A stretch of 56,656 nt of DNA from Priapulus caudatus (Eukaryota > Priapulida > Priapulimorpha > Priapulimorphida > Priapulidae), in NCBI RefSeq assembly GCF_000485595.1, contig NW_014577139.1, positions 258,787-315,442 on the forward strand, given 5' to 3'. The number at the start of each line of letters is the position of its first letter. Position 1 is the first letter of the stretch. The notes beneath the pieces are model-generated. The model was not told where the DNA came from. It was given only the letters and a program-made list of their open reading frames with translations, and did no database searches. Positions 45,380 to 56,484 of this stretch are shown piece after piece. The position numbers and the translations under genes are program-made.

Positions 45380-47400
45380 AGAGAGAGAACCCGCTCGTGG
45401 CTTTGTTAGTGTCTCTGTTAGAAGTGTAGCGGAATCTCGTGATTCGCAGGTTACTCGTGATGCAGCGAGTCACAGAAAAGAAGCCGATGAGACGGCTAGT
45501 AACCTGGTTGCCAAAGTCACACTCAACTCCGCAGACGTAGCATGCGCGTTGGCTGAGTCGGAATCGTGTGTTAGAGAATGTAAGAGTAAACCCAATTTCA
45601 AGGGCGCTCGTGCGCGATCCACGTTGTCGTACGTTTATGTTCAGGTAGGCGGCTCGAGAGTAAAATGTCTTATAGACACGGGGGCGCAGGTCTGTGTCGT
45701 TAGACGGTCAGTTCCGCTTCAAGGATTAGCTGAGCACGTGGGCGAGGTTACGCTGGAGGGAGCGTTTGGTCAACAGGTGAAAGCAGAGTTATGTAATATC
45801 CCGGTATGTTTGGCCAATGCAGAACACACTGATCCTCTCACAGTCGTGTGTGCCGTAACTGATAAACTGTCACGTGGACTAGATATGATTTTGTCGGGAG
45901 AGGTATATCAAGAGTTGCTTAGTCGCGTAGTTTCTACTTGTGACGCGGGCGAGTGCAGCATTGCGTCTTTGATGTGTGAGGCTATGGGCGACGGGAAGCT
46001 TGTGCAAGCTGATCATGCACAAAGCGATTCACTGAGTAAGGGCCATGACGCATTGTCTTCCACTGCGGTAGAGACGGTAGGGGGTGGAGATTTGCTAGAG
46101 TTAGATAGCGAAGCTCGTATGAGCGCATGCGAATATTTGCGTCGACAGCAGGAGCTTGATAGCAGTTTGACGAATGCATGGAAGCTAGCGAGACAGGCGA
46201 AGGGTAACTTTGCTGTGTTTTCTCGCTTGTTGTACCATAAACACAAGGTGTTGGATCAGTCCGTCTGGCAGTTGGTACTACCTGAATGTCGTAGGGAGGC
46301 AGTAGTTAAGCTGGCTCATGATGGTGTATGGGGTGCGCATTTGGGCGCACGGAAGACAAAAGAAAGGATAATGTACACCATCTACTGGCCGACGATCGCG
46401 GCTGATGTCAGGAGGTATTGTACGGAGTGCATCAGTTGTCAGTCGCGGCGTCGAGTCACATGGGCGGACAGGGTACCGATTACCCCGATCTCACGGCCGG
46501 ATATACCCTTTCAGGTGCTGAACATAGATTGTATCGGGCCGATAGATCCTCCGTCGGGAAGGGGGCACAGATATGTGCTTACTATGGTTGACCAATGTAC
46601 CAAGTGGGTAGAGGCAGTTCCACTCAGGTCGCTAACGGCAAAAGCTACTGTCGATGCGCTGTTAGAAGTGTTTACTAGGGTATTCCACAGGTTATTGCTT
46701 CGGATCAGGGTTCAAACTTTACTGCGCAACTTACTAGAGAGATGTTGCAGAGGTTAGGGGTCGCCTCACGGTTTTCCACTCCCGGGCATCCGGAGGCTAA
46801 TGGATTAGTTGAGAGGTGGAATGGGATTATAAAGTCGATGTTGCACCACGTGATCAGAGAGGATTCAAAAGAGTGGGATAGACAGCTCCCATTTCTGTTA
46901 TGGGCTTACAGGGAAGTGCCTAATGCGACCACTGGGGTTGCACCGTTTCAAATGCTGTACGGACAAAGGCCAAGGGGTCCTCTCGCAGTGTTGAAGGAGT
47001 CTTGGACAGGGGAGCAGTATGTGGGTATTCAGCGATCAGCGGAGAAATATTTGCTGAAGTTAAAGAGTGAGTTAGAATGGGCTGCAGAAAAGGCAGGTGT
47101 GGTTGCGGGTAAAGCGCAGAGTTACTATGTGAGTCACTATAATCTCAGAGCAAAAGATAAAGCGTTTGTCCAGGGAGATAAAGTTTGGGTACAGGTGCCG
47201 GATTCCGGAAACAAGTTATACGCAAAATGGATGGGTCCGGGAGTGATTGTAAGTAAGTCAGGTAATTACTCCTACCTGGAACAGCCTTACCTGTACAGAG
47301 TACCCCAGGCTTTACGGGGTGAGGTAGATCGGCAGGTAGAAGGTCTGTTACAACTAGGACTGATTGAAACTTCATTCAGGGGTTCGAAGTTGAATGGGGT
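45380..47400 (+). pseudogene. Gmr1-like Pol: protease, integrase, start of RT
   Basis: The aspartic protease (about 45620-45720; CLIDTGAQVCVV) is followed not by reverse transcriptase but by integrase: a zinc-binding part (HDGVWGAH to CTECISC, about 46320-46440), then a core with D in LNIDCIGP and D in the SDQG motif. A one-base frameshift near 46678 separates the two core motifs. The third acidic residue lies in NGLVERWNG. The C-terminal domain ends at KWMGPGVIV (about 47250). Directly after comes YRVPQALRGEVDRQVEGLLQ and LGLIETS (47295-47372), the start of a gypsy RT domain, which is then cut off at about 47397 by a foldback insertion. The integrase-before-RT order is diagnostic of the Gmr1 group of Ty3/gypsy elements. 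The spacer between the two domains seems short. Confidence 0.8.
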
Positions 47401-47642
47401 GTTGCTATCCTCCGGGCGTGGAGGGAGGTCACGTGATAACGTTGACGATGACGTTCAAAACAATAACCCTAACGGTAACTCTAACTACAAGACCTCCAAC
47501 ACTAACCCTACCACTAAATATATATATCTCGCAGCGCTATATATAGGCATTGTGATCCACAAAAATTAATCTATGGTGTGGGGACAGATATCATGATGCA
47601 AAAACCCTAACCCTAACCCTAACCGTTACCCAGTTGGGGTCA

Positions 47643-47748
47643 TGTACGCATACATCCGGGTACCCTGGGTTTGGCGTGCGTACACTGACCCAGTGATGTC
47701 AGTGTACGCACGCCAGACCCAGGGTACCCCGATGGTACGCATACAGCC
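47643..47748. repeat. Near-perfect hairpin
   Basis: TGTACGCATACATCCGGGTA to GCGTGCGTACACTGACCC pairs with its inverse around a GTGATG centre at about 47695, inside the foldback cluster. Confidence 0.9.
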
Positions 47749-47839
47749 TGCTGATGGTTGCGCATGCATCAGACTTTTCGTATATATTAAAGAATGATGC
47801 AAAAACCCTAACCCTAACCCTAACCCTAATTAAATTTAT

Positions 47840-48060
47840 TTAAAGACATTTTATTTAAAAAAAAGGAATGTAAAATTGTAAATAAAAATGTAAATATTTG
47901 CTGTGTAATGTAAAACATATAAAATGTATAACATATAACATGTAAATGTTATGTAAATGTATGTAAATACATGTAAATGTATAACATATAAAATATAAAA
48001 CATATAAAATGTAAAATGGGGAAAAATAGTTAAATGAATAAAGATAGAAAAATAAAACAA
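47840..48060. repeat. AACATATAAAATGTA-type AT-rich repeats
   Basis: Short degenerate repeats of ATGTAAATGTATAACATATA. No coding potential. Confidence 0.75.
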
Positions 48061-48073
48061 TAAAAAATGTAAA

Positions 48074-48140
48074 CTGATGGGATTCGAACCAACGACCTAC
48101 AGAGGTAACTGGTGCCGGCGTACGAGGCAGGATACTCAGC
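48074..48140 (-). ncRNA. tRNA-like / tRNA-derived SINE remnant
   Basis: The minus strand at 48090-48080 reads GGTTCGAATCC, an exact Pol III B-box / tRNA T-loop. It is preceded by GTAGGTCGTT, as in a tRNA variable loop. I could not fold a full cloverleaf: the T-stem has a mismatch and the acceptor stem and A-box are not convincing. It is probably a decayed tRNA or the head of a SINE. Confidence 0.35.
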
Positions 48141-48383
48141 GTCTTTAGAAAATTTATTATTGATCAGTGATTGTGGCAGTGGTATCCTGAGTGAGGGAAG
48201 GGGGCGCTGCATGCAGTTTGGGTTGTTCTTAGGCCCAATCGGAAAACCCATTCGACTCTTCCCGTCATGCCTAGAAAACAGCGCTATTCTCTGAATGGTC
48301 CGAGGGTACCCGATTGGCTTGGGTAATGCTATCCCCCGGGCGTGGAGGGAGGTGACCGCAACGTGGCAGCACTAGTGTTAGAA

Positions 48384-48553
48384 TAGTGTTAGGATTAGGA
48401 TTAGGGTCAGGATTAGGGTTAAGGTTAGGGTTAGGGTTAGGGTTAGGGTTAGGATTAGGGTTAGGGTTAGGATTAGGGTTAGGGTTAGGGTTAGGGTTAG
48501 GGTTAGGGTTAGGGTTAGGGTTAGGGTTAGGATTAGGGTTAGGGTTAGGGTTT
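48384..48553. repeat. TTAGGG telomere-type array (~27 units)
   Basis: Long run of GGGTTA units with a few GGATTA variants, ending at GGGTTTTTGCATCATGATAT, the inverse of sequence beside the CCCTAA tract at 47.6 kb. Confidence 0.95.
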
Positions 48554-49026
48554 TTGCATCATGATATCTGTCCCCACACCATAGATTCATTTTTGTGGAT
48601 AACACTGCCTATATATAGCGCGGCGACACATATATATATTTAGTGTGAAGGTTAGTGTTGGCGGTGTTGGAGTGAGGGTTAACGTTAGGGTTAACGTTTT
48701 GAACGTCATCGTCAACGTTATCACGTGACCTCCCTCCGCGCCCGGCGATTATTTTTTCCGTACCGTTAACGCGTCAGCGCTCGGGGAGCGTATTGGGAAT
48801 GCTTGCGTCACAGCTCAACAGTCCCCCTAAACACTATGTACTCGACTACTCAACAAATAATTGAAATATGTGTTTACACAGGCCTTCTATCGCTAGCAAA
48901 GACCGTTTCTTGGAGCTAGTAGTGATACGCTTTGATACTTAACGAGACAAAGATGGCGGCGGTGGCGCCGATTTCGAAATAACGCATTGGGAAATAAATT
49001 CATGATTTGAGAGTTTAGATGAGCTA

Positions 49027-49125
49027 GAACCCTAACCCCAACCCTAACCCTAACCCTAACCTTGGCTTAACCCTAACCCTAACCCTAACCATGGCTTAAC
49101 CCTAACCCTAACCCTAACCCTAACC
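49027..49125. repeat. CCCTAA telomere-type array
   Basis: About 13 CCCTAA units in three blocks separated by TTGGCTTAA and ATGGCTTAA. Opposite orientation to the 48.4-kb array. Confidence 0.95.
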
Positions 49126-49213
49126 CAGTATGCATTCCCAATACGCATAGCGAGCGCTGACGCGTTAACGGTACGGAAAAAATAATCGCGCCCGGCGAAT
49201 AGCAACACCCGAT

Positions 49214-49560
49214 TGTCTTAGGCCGTGACGGTGAGGCGCCACCTTGCGGGGGATGGATTGTTGAACATGTCTGCGTCTATGGTTTTGCAGCTCCAACACT
49301 CACCTTACGGTTATTATCTATTATTCCACGAGTAGAATCACATTAAGTTTTGTACAATGAATCGAGATTGTAAAGGCTGCAATTTTCCTCTCTATCTTAA
49401 CAATAAGTTTGTGCATTTATTTATTTAGTACCTAGGGCTAGGCAGCAGTTAGTCCGAGCCGACGCAGACCCCAGTAATGGGCAGATAAACCCGCACCCTC
49501 AGATTAGCAAAGCGGAGTTTACGTCTGCATTTGCGGACTAGGCAGCAGGCTACAGCTAGC
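49214..49560. other. No gene recognised
   Basis: Unique sequence with a GGCGCCACCTTGCGGGGGAT patch near 49236 that loosely resembles the CTCF-like core in reverse. Nothing further was seen. Confidence 0.35.
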
Positions 49561-49895
49561 TTAGCTCTAGTAGTAGTAGTAGAGTATAGCCCGCGTTCGA
49601 TTAACTGCCGCAGGGCTGTAGCACATTGTCAGCTGGAAATACCAACTGCAACCTGTTACCACCTGTCCCCATGAAAAATGGATCGCAAAACGCAAAGTTA
49701 TCGGGCTTTTTAACACTTATTTATCTACATGGACATCTCACCTATCTTTTTGAACACTTTCAACAACTTTACACCATGTATAAATTTTTGTCCTTTTATT
49801 CCACAAAGTAAGCACTACTGGCACTACTGGCATTTCATTTTGAAACGAAGTGGCGTGCGCACGCGTGACGTCACCGGTATTGTATATATATACAT
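49561..49895. repeat. Single arm of foldback family FB5
   Basis: AGTATAGCCCGCGTTCGATT to TTTATTCCACAAAGTAAGCA matches the arms at 20.1, 33.5 and 34.4 kb. It continues into loop sequence (GAAACGAAGTGGCGTGCG, CGTGACGTCACCGGTATTG) that matches FB5 near 33.77-33.86 kb. The opposite arm is missing, replaced by the LINE fragment. Confidence 0.7.
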
Positions 49896-50157
49896 GCCCC
49901 ATAGTTGCCACCTGAGTTGGTCCTTAAGAGCTGACGTACTGCTATATCGTCCATAGGTGTTGGTAACAAATCTTGCAGATATGTTTTGTATCATTTCTAG
50001 CTTGTATTTATATTTCTCTTGGTGTGGGTCCCACACTGATTAGCAGTAATCCAGTCTTGGTAGTACAAGAGTTTTGTACGCTCGTTCCCTGATGCAGCCC
50101 AGATTCCGGCGCAGGAAGCCTATAACAATCTGTTGGCCTTCACACATAGATAACACG
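49895..50157 (-). pseudogene. LINE reverse-transcriptase C-terminal fragment
   Basis: The minus strand reads AYKTLVLPRLDYC, an in-frame stop, then SVWDPHQEKYKYKLEMIQ and ARFVTNTYGRYSST. This is the characteristic post-RT 'SVWDP ... KLE.VQ..AARFV' segment of CR1/jockey-type LINEs. It is short, carries a TAA at about 50042, and is bounded by a hAT MITE on one side and a foldback arm on the other. Confidence 0.8.
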
Positions 50158-50158
50158 T

Positions 50159-50641
50159 ACAGATAACAGTGGCGTAGCCAGGATTTTTTAACAGGGGGGG
50201 CCAAAAATGGCGAACGGTGCTAAATAGTGGATGACTTAATATTTTAATGGTTCCGCCGCTACCCTCTCCACACCCTATGCTCCCCCGCCTCTCAGCTCTG
50301 CAATCTTTGTTTTGGGCGCTGCGTAAAAAGTTGACATTTGTGTTTGTTGTTCTCTGCTCCCTAGATATGTAACTGTTGAGTGGCTAATCCAGGATTATGA
50401 GGAGGTGTGAAACACAGGCGGGGGGGGGGGATGGGGGTCCTCCCCCAGAAAATGTTGAAAATGTTGATCGCAGGAGATGGTATTTGAGGCACTTTTGAGT
50501 ACATGTACAGCCTTCATTCTGATTACGATAATTCTCATTTTAGTAGAACAATTCTTTTTTTTTATTTTTTACTTTTGGATCAACAGGGTGGGCCATGGCC
50601 CCCATTGGCCCCCCTCCCCTAACTACGCCACTGACTGATAA
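50159..50641. mobile_element. hAT MITE with 8-bp target duplication
   Basis: The element 50167-50633 (467 bp) starts CAGTGGCGTAGCCAGGAT and ends CCTAACTACGCCACTG. It is flanked by ACAGATAA (50159-50166) and ACTGATAA (50634-50641), an 8-bp target duplication with one mismatch. The interior has G-runs and no ORF. Confidence 0.92.
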
Positions 50642-51430
50642 CATAGTTACCACCGAGCTGTGTATAATATCAGTTATTATTATATACAGCTGAGTGATAG
50701 TTACATACGACATCATAATAGTACATAGCTTTGGTAATGACTTGAACTGAGTATAGTGAGTTACATGAAGTGAGTAGGGCCTATATCTCACTAATAAATC
50801 GGAAACTGAATAAGTGTAGACAAATTGGGTCTCACCTATTTAGCAGCGAAAGCCCAGTTTCCTATGCCCAGCATGGCCATTATGAGCACTAAGTATCAAA
50901 TAGTAATGTTACAGACAGTGTTTAGTGTTTTACCATTTGTGTTGACGATTATTAATTTTGAGTATTGTTTATGTGCAAAAAGCCATGTCACTAGATTGGT
51001 GCCAAAATAATACGGTTTTCGTTTTTAAAGCAAGGGTTTCAAACAGTCTTCCTGGCCTTTCTCATTTTTTTACCGACAACTACAGCACTTACTAGAATTT
51101 CTTGCGTAAATATGAAACTAAGAAACATCCTGATGCGATTTTAGTGCATATTGTGCTTAACCTGTGGGGAAAATTTTGCTTACACACTCTATGGTAATTG
51201 ATAAATATCCAAAATACCATTTTTATGTAAAAATTCAAAATTTGTGTTGTCACATAATTAGGTACTGGAAATTTCATGAAATTTGTTGGCTGGAGCATAG
51301 AGATACATATACATCATCTATAAATAAAACGTGATTGGTTCAATTCATTAGTCAATAAATGTTTACCCTTTATTAGAGCAATACCCATGCAAAAATTTGA
51401 GTGTATCCTTAATCACGTTCTTCATTTTTA
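50642..51430. other. AT-rich sequence, no certain gene
   Basis: No repeat or confident exon. A minus-strand stretch at 50885-50840 reads MAMLGIGNWAFAAK and is followed by GTGAG, but there is no supporting context. Confidence 0.35.
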
Positions 51431-51431
51431 G

Positions 51432-51721
51432 AATTTCTTGCTGGAGCAGAGGTACTAAATAAGTGTCCAGGAAACATTATAAATGAAATTGTAAGTAAGC
51501 ACAATAATAGTCAATACCGCAATGTGATTCCATTTAGGAACAGTGTGTAAAAAAGTAAGGGTTAACCATTTTGTGTGTTGTCATTTGTGAATACAGGCAT
51601 GCACAAATGTGTAGTCAGTTGCACTAAATATTCCTACTGGTTTTTCTGTTTACAGTGCCAGGCAGTAATATCAGAGCTTCATGCACCTATTGATGAAGTC
51701 TGCGTAACAGCCATATGTCAA
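51432..51721 (+). CDS. Two possible short internal exons, unknown product
   Basis: 51432-51490 (acceptor TTCATTTTTAG, donor GTAAGT) encodes, after two bases of a split codon, FLAGAEVLNKCPGNIINEI. 51656-51721 (acceptor TTTTTCTGTTTACAG, donor GTGAGA) encodes CQAVISELHAPIDEVCVTAI plus CQ. Both end in phase 0 and the 165-bp intron keeps the frame. The peptides look like ordinary globular sequence, but I do not recognise the protein. No further exon is certain. A candidate acceptor CATTTGTTTCAG at 52330 would give a short tail ending in TAG. Confidence 0.35.
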
Positions 51722-51789
51722 GTGAGAACTATGTTGTTATATTTAAAGGCAATACTAGGCCCATTGATTATGCAATGTTAACGAATGCT

Positions 51790-52415
51790 AGAGTAACTGG
51801 CAACTTGTGTATCACTGCTGGTTACTAAGAAATGTCTAATTGAAATCCGCAGTCCAAGAAATCAGTTGTTTACAGTATCAAACCGCTGCCGGCGAATCGG
51901 GTGTGATACAGATTTATAGTGCACCGGACAGTTTCGCACGCATGCTCGGCTGTACGCAATGCTATCATCAATGATTTCGTAAACACGGATGCTCGTGATA
52001 AGGTACTTTTTGTCAGGGCTGTCCATGTGCGTCCGTGATTAGTACGTGTGTTTTACTCCATTTCGATGTTTAGTCCGTGGCCGTGGTTACACCGCTGACA
52101 CCTCCATTTCATCTGGCGTCCAAAACATACAGGCCGCACAAATGTTTACATCATTGCTTGACTCCTGGATGACATTTACGGCATGTAAATGAATATCAAC
52201 AACCGATTTCAAGTCTTGCTTGTTGTATAGTTATGGGATATTGTCCATTTAGTTATATTAACGGAGAGAGAGAACTCTGACAGTTATCGTTATACTGTAT
52301 TGACATTAGTTCCCTTTCATTTGTTTCAGCGTGTCGCTTACATTTTCTAGTGATATAAAACTTCATTCAGGAAACGAGTTCTTCTTTATGTAAGCAACAC
52401 CTTCCTGCCTTCGCT
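51790..52415. promoter_or_regulatory. Putative 5' LTR/leader of second gypsy element
   Basis: Contains TATAAAA at 52354-52360, about 55 bp before the Gag-Pol ATG at 52416. LTR borders cannot be set because the 3' LTR is not in the window. Confidence 0.35.
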
Positions 52416-55400
52416 ATGGTAATAGTTGCCTGCCCCATCCTGGGATGTGAATACCAGACGGAAGACACCACTGAGGGTATCGCCATCGCCACATTGAATG
52501 TTCATGCACTGTCGCACCAACTCACGAAGACCGTCCGTCTGAAAGGTCCAAAACTCGAGCGCCCCCGCATCGACATGGGCGTGGAAACTGAGACGTGGAA
52601 CACCTTCGTGCGCCGGTGGGAAGCATTTCGTCGTGGATCGGAGATCGACGACACTTCGGCACCTCGGCAGCTACTCCAGTGCGCGAGCGACGCTCTATCC
52701 GACGTCATCCTCAAATCAGACCCTTCCATCATGGCCAAATCCACCGAGGAGGTTCTAGCGGTAATGCGCGCGTTTACCGTCATCCCCGTCGCCACCGGCG
52801 TCCTTCGTGCCGAGCTGGTACGGATGCAACAGGGCGCAGACGAGCTCTTCCGCGCATTCGCGGCGTGCGTTCGTGGCAAAGCGGAAACGTGTGGCTTTAG
52901 AAGTAAATGTACGTGTGACTGCGGATCGACCATCGAGGACGACTACACAGACGAGATGATTCGTGACGTCCTCCTCGCCGGCATCACTGACATAGACATA
53001 CGCCGTGAGGCGCTCGCCGCTGAGGATATTCAAAAGAAGGCTGTGAACGACGTCATTGCCCTCGTCGAGAGCAAGGAAATGGCACGAAATGCTCTTCCAT
53101 CATCGTCGTCTCTCTCGGCTGTGTCCACATTCAGACGCGCCAACGCGCCGCCTAAAGTCGACCCGCAACCGGTTGCCGCCAAAGCGCCAGGAATCCGGCA
53201 CCTGCCGGCTGACAGACAGCAGCATGCGCCGTGCCCTGATTGCGGCAAATCATTCTACCTGTTCACTGAGAACGCCTTCGGCTGGAACTCAAAACCCCAC
53301 AGGCAGTGTATCGATTGCTTCCGTGCAAGCCGTCGGACGGGGCGCGGTAGAGGGCGTGCCACTGCACCTGCAGCAGAGGCAAATGCACTGGCAGCAACAC
53401 CCTCGTCCTTGGTCGCTCAAGTCTCGGCAGGCACTGCACCTGGCAACGGATCCCCGTCACCGCAACGACGTCGCTGCCGCCACCGCAGAAAACCCGAGGT
53501 TGTTCTCCTGGAACATCATATATTCCGTGCTGGTGAATGGCGTCGTGCCCGCCTAGCAGATCACCCACGCGTCGAGGTTGCCATCTCCATGGAAAAGCAT
53601 GGGTGCAGTGGACCCTCGTCCCACCGCAAAAGTGTTGCAAGAGCCATCACAGACACCGGGGCGCAGTCAAACTTGTGGTCACTCCACTCGTACCTGGATG
53701 CCGGCTTCTCCCAAAGCGACCTCTTGCCAGTGAAGCTTGGGCTCAACGCTGCTAACTCCTTGCCAATCTCCATTGACGGAGCGTTTTTCGCCTGCCTACA
53801 GGGCCGAGCACCAGATGGCACCGATATCACCGCTCGCTCCATGGTATACGTCAGCCAAGATGTATATGATCACTATCTATCCTACGAGACCATGCTGGAT
53901 CTAGAAATCATTAACAGGAGCTTTCCGTCAGTTGGTGGCGCTCGGTCAGGCTCAGGGGATGCGCAATCTGCGGCAATGTCTCCCTCTATCAACCCAACCT
54001 GTGCCCTCAACGCTGGCTGCAGTGCACAACACGATGAGAGCATCACATGCAGTTTCTCTCAGCGCAGTGCGGTACCTCAACGCTCGGCAACCTTATCGTT
54101 CCCCTGCAAACCAGAGGACAACGAGAAGATGAAGCAATGGCTTCTCGACCGCTACGCTGCATCAACTTTCAACACATGTCCTCATCGACCACTCCCGTGC
54201 ATGGCCGGCCCACCAGTGGAGATTCACCTCGAATCCGACGCACAACCACGCATGTGTCACACGGCCGCACCAGTGCCGTTGCACTGGCAGCAAAGAGTGT
54301 ACGAGGACCTGATAAGGGATGAGGCCTTGGGCGTGATTGAGAAGGTCCCGTATGGTGAACCAGTCACCTGGTGCCATCGCATGGTGGTCACGCGCAAGCA
54401 TGACGGAACCCCACGGCGCACTGTGGACCTCTCCCCCTCAATAAGCACTGTAAACGGGAGACCTTCGCGTCAGAATCGCCTTTCCACCTCGCTCGGCGTA
54501 TCCCACGGCAGACCTGGAAGACCGTCACTGACGCCTGGAACGGCTACCACTCTGTGCCTCTTCGCGAGTCGGACCGTCATCTGACAACCTTTATCACGCC
54601 GTTTGGACGGTGGCGCTATACTCGGGCACCCCGGGGTTTCTTATCGTCCAGTGATGGCTACAACCGTCGATTCGATGCCATCCTCTCCGACTTTGAGCGG
54701 AAGAAACGTTGTGTCGATGACACAATCCACTATGACGCCGACCTCGAGACACTGGTGAAGGACCATAGACCTCCTTGCGACACTCGGTGCCGCCGGTGTC
54801 ATCTTGAACCCAGACAAGTTCCAGTTTGCCGGGTGGGAGGCTGACTTTGCTGGCTTTCACATTTCGGATGACTCAATTGAACCGCTACCCAAATACCTGG
54901 ATGCCATTCGCCACTTCCCGACGCCGACCTCGACGACTAACATCCGCAGCTGGTTTGGCCTTGTCAACCAGGTCGGCAACTACGCACAGCTTCGAGATGT
55001 CATGGCGCTATTCAAACCCTTCCTGAGCCCGAAACAGAAATTCTACTGAACGCCTGAGTTGGATGCGGCCTTCACCGCCTCAAAGGGAGCAATCGTACAG
55101 GCGATACGAAGTGGTGTTGAGATTTTCGACACTGGGAAGCGCACTTGCCTCCGCCCTGACTGGTCCACTCGAGGGATCGGATATTTCCTGCTCCAGCAAC
55201 ACTGCATGTGCACATCAGGGCTGCCGGACTGCTGCATAGACGGATGGCGAATTACGCTGGCAGGGTCGCGCTTCCTGTCCTCTTGTGAGCAACGGTACGC
55301 ACCCATCGAGGGCGAGGCACTGGCTGTTGCCTGGGGTCTTGAGCAGACCCGCTACTTCACCCAGGTGTGCGACGACCTGGTCGTGGTGACGGACCACAAA

Positions 55401-56484
55401 CCCTTGGTCAAAATCCTGGGAGACCGAACCCTCTTCCGACTGAAGCAGAGAACCCTCCCTTGGCACTTCCGTATCGCCCACCTACCTGGCAAGACGAACT
55501 TCGCTGCCGACGCGACATCTCGTCATCCATCCCCATCCAGCGAGATGGCAAGTATCGGTGTAGGAGACATTGTTGAGCCAGCGATCTCAGCGGCAATCAG
55601 ACGTGAAACTGAGGAACTGTCCTCTATCTCTTGGCAGCACATTGCCATAGAGTCCGAGAAAGACGATTCTATATCCGCCCTTTGCCGTGCAATTGAGAAT
55701 GGATTCCAGGAGAGTGACCGCCTTCTCCCACATGTTGCGCCCTATTGGTAATATCGTGATGGCCTCTACGTCCTAGACGACGTCGTTGTGTATGAGGATC
55801 GTGTTGTGGTGCCGCCATCACTCCGCCGTTCCGTGCTGGAGAACTTGCATGCAGCTCACCAGGGCGTGTCGTCCATGGAACTTCGCGCACGAGCCATGAT
55901 CTTCTGGCCTGGCATCACTGCCGATATTCACAAAATCTGTGCGGAATTCTATGAGTGCAACAAGAATGCTCCTTCCCAAGCACCTCTTCCGTCCACGCCG
56001 GCAACACCACCATCCACACCGTTTGAAGCTGTGTTTGCAGATTTCCTCGATTTCGGTGGGCACCATTACCTCGTGGTGGGAGACGGCCTCTCTGGATGGG
56101 TCGAGATTTTTGCGTCCCCGGTGGGATCGCCATGGGCAGGAGCTATGGGCCTCATTGCAAGTCTTCGCGCATTCTTTGCGACATTTGGGGTGCCGGAGGA
56201 GTTATCCAGCGACGGAGGGCCAGAATTCACCGCCAGGGCCACTCGCGACTTCCTCTACCGCTGGGGCATCAGCCACCAAGTCTCATCCGCTCACCACCCT
56301 TAGTCAAATGGGCGGGCGGAAGTGGCCGTGAAGTCAGCAAAGCGTCTCCTACGGTCAAATGTTGGTCCGACAGGCGTGTTAGAAAATGACAGGTTGCTAC
56401 GTGCGCTGCTGCAGCTCCGCAACACCCCAGATCAGGACTGCAACGTTTCACCAGCCCAGATCGTCTTTGGGAAACAGCTGCGTG
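52416..56484 (+). pseudogene. Ty3/gypsy Gag-Pol, conventional order, broken
   Basis: ATG 52416 opens a single Gag-Pol frame. In order: an N-terminal C2H2-like motif (CPILGC ... HALSH), a capsid region, a second Cys-rich motif (CPDCGKSFYLF ... CIDC, about 53232-53315), and protease (ITDTGAQSNLW, about 53645). RT follows from about 54280 (GVIEKVPYGEPVTW, RKHDGTPRRTVDLSP), with a frameshift near 54437, an active-site CVDDTIHYD at 54709-54735 and another frameshift near 54757. Then a tether with TGA at 55047, RNase H (LRPDWSTRGIGYFLLQ; CEQRYAPIEGEALAVAW; TDHKPLVKI), a stop TAA at 55749, the integrase zinc finger (HAAHQGVSSMELRARAMIFW) and the integrase core (FADFLDF, SSDGGPEF), with TAG at 56301. 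The frame is cut at 56484 by a new hAT end. Lesions are few, so the copy is fairly young but dead. Confidence 0.88.

Larger units (their letters stand above)
47397..49213. mobile_element. Nested foldback cluster with telomeric repeats
   Basis: The outer ends GGGTGTTGCTATCCTCCGGG (47397) and its inverse CGCCCGGCGAATAGCAACAC (to 49213) match. Inside, 47403-47625 is inverted at 48543-48752 (TGGAGGGAGGTCACGTGATA; CATTTTGAACGTC-type; TGGGGACAGATATCATGATG). A second pair, 48741-48805 and 49126-49200, shares GGTACGGAAAAAATAATCG. A third copy of the left end starts near 48321. Telomeric hexamers occur at 47606-47627, 47807-47830, 48384-48551 and 49027-49125. The cluster truncates the gypsy RT domain. 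No transposase is present. Confidence 0.8.

Noticed and set aside
48074-48140. Functional tRNA gene on the minus strand
   Set aside because: B-box is perfect, but the T-stem has a mismatch and no acceptor or anticodon stem could be paired.
54709-54735. CVDD instead of YVDD/YIDD as a disabling RT mutation
   Set aside because: Variation at the first position of this box is seen in related gypsy elements, so it is not evidence of damage by itself.
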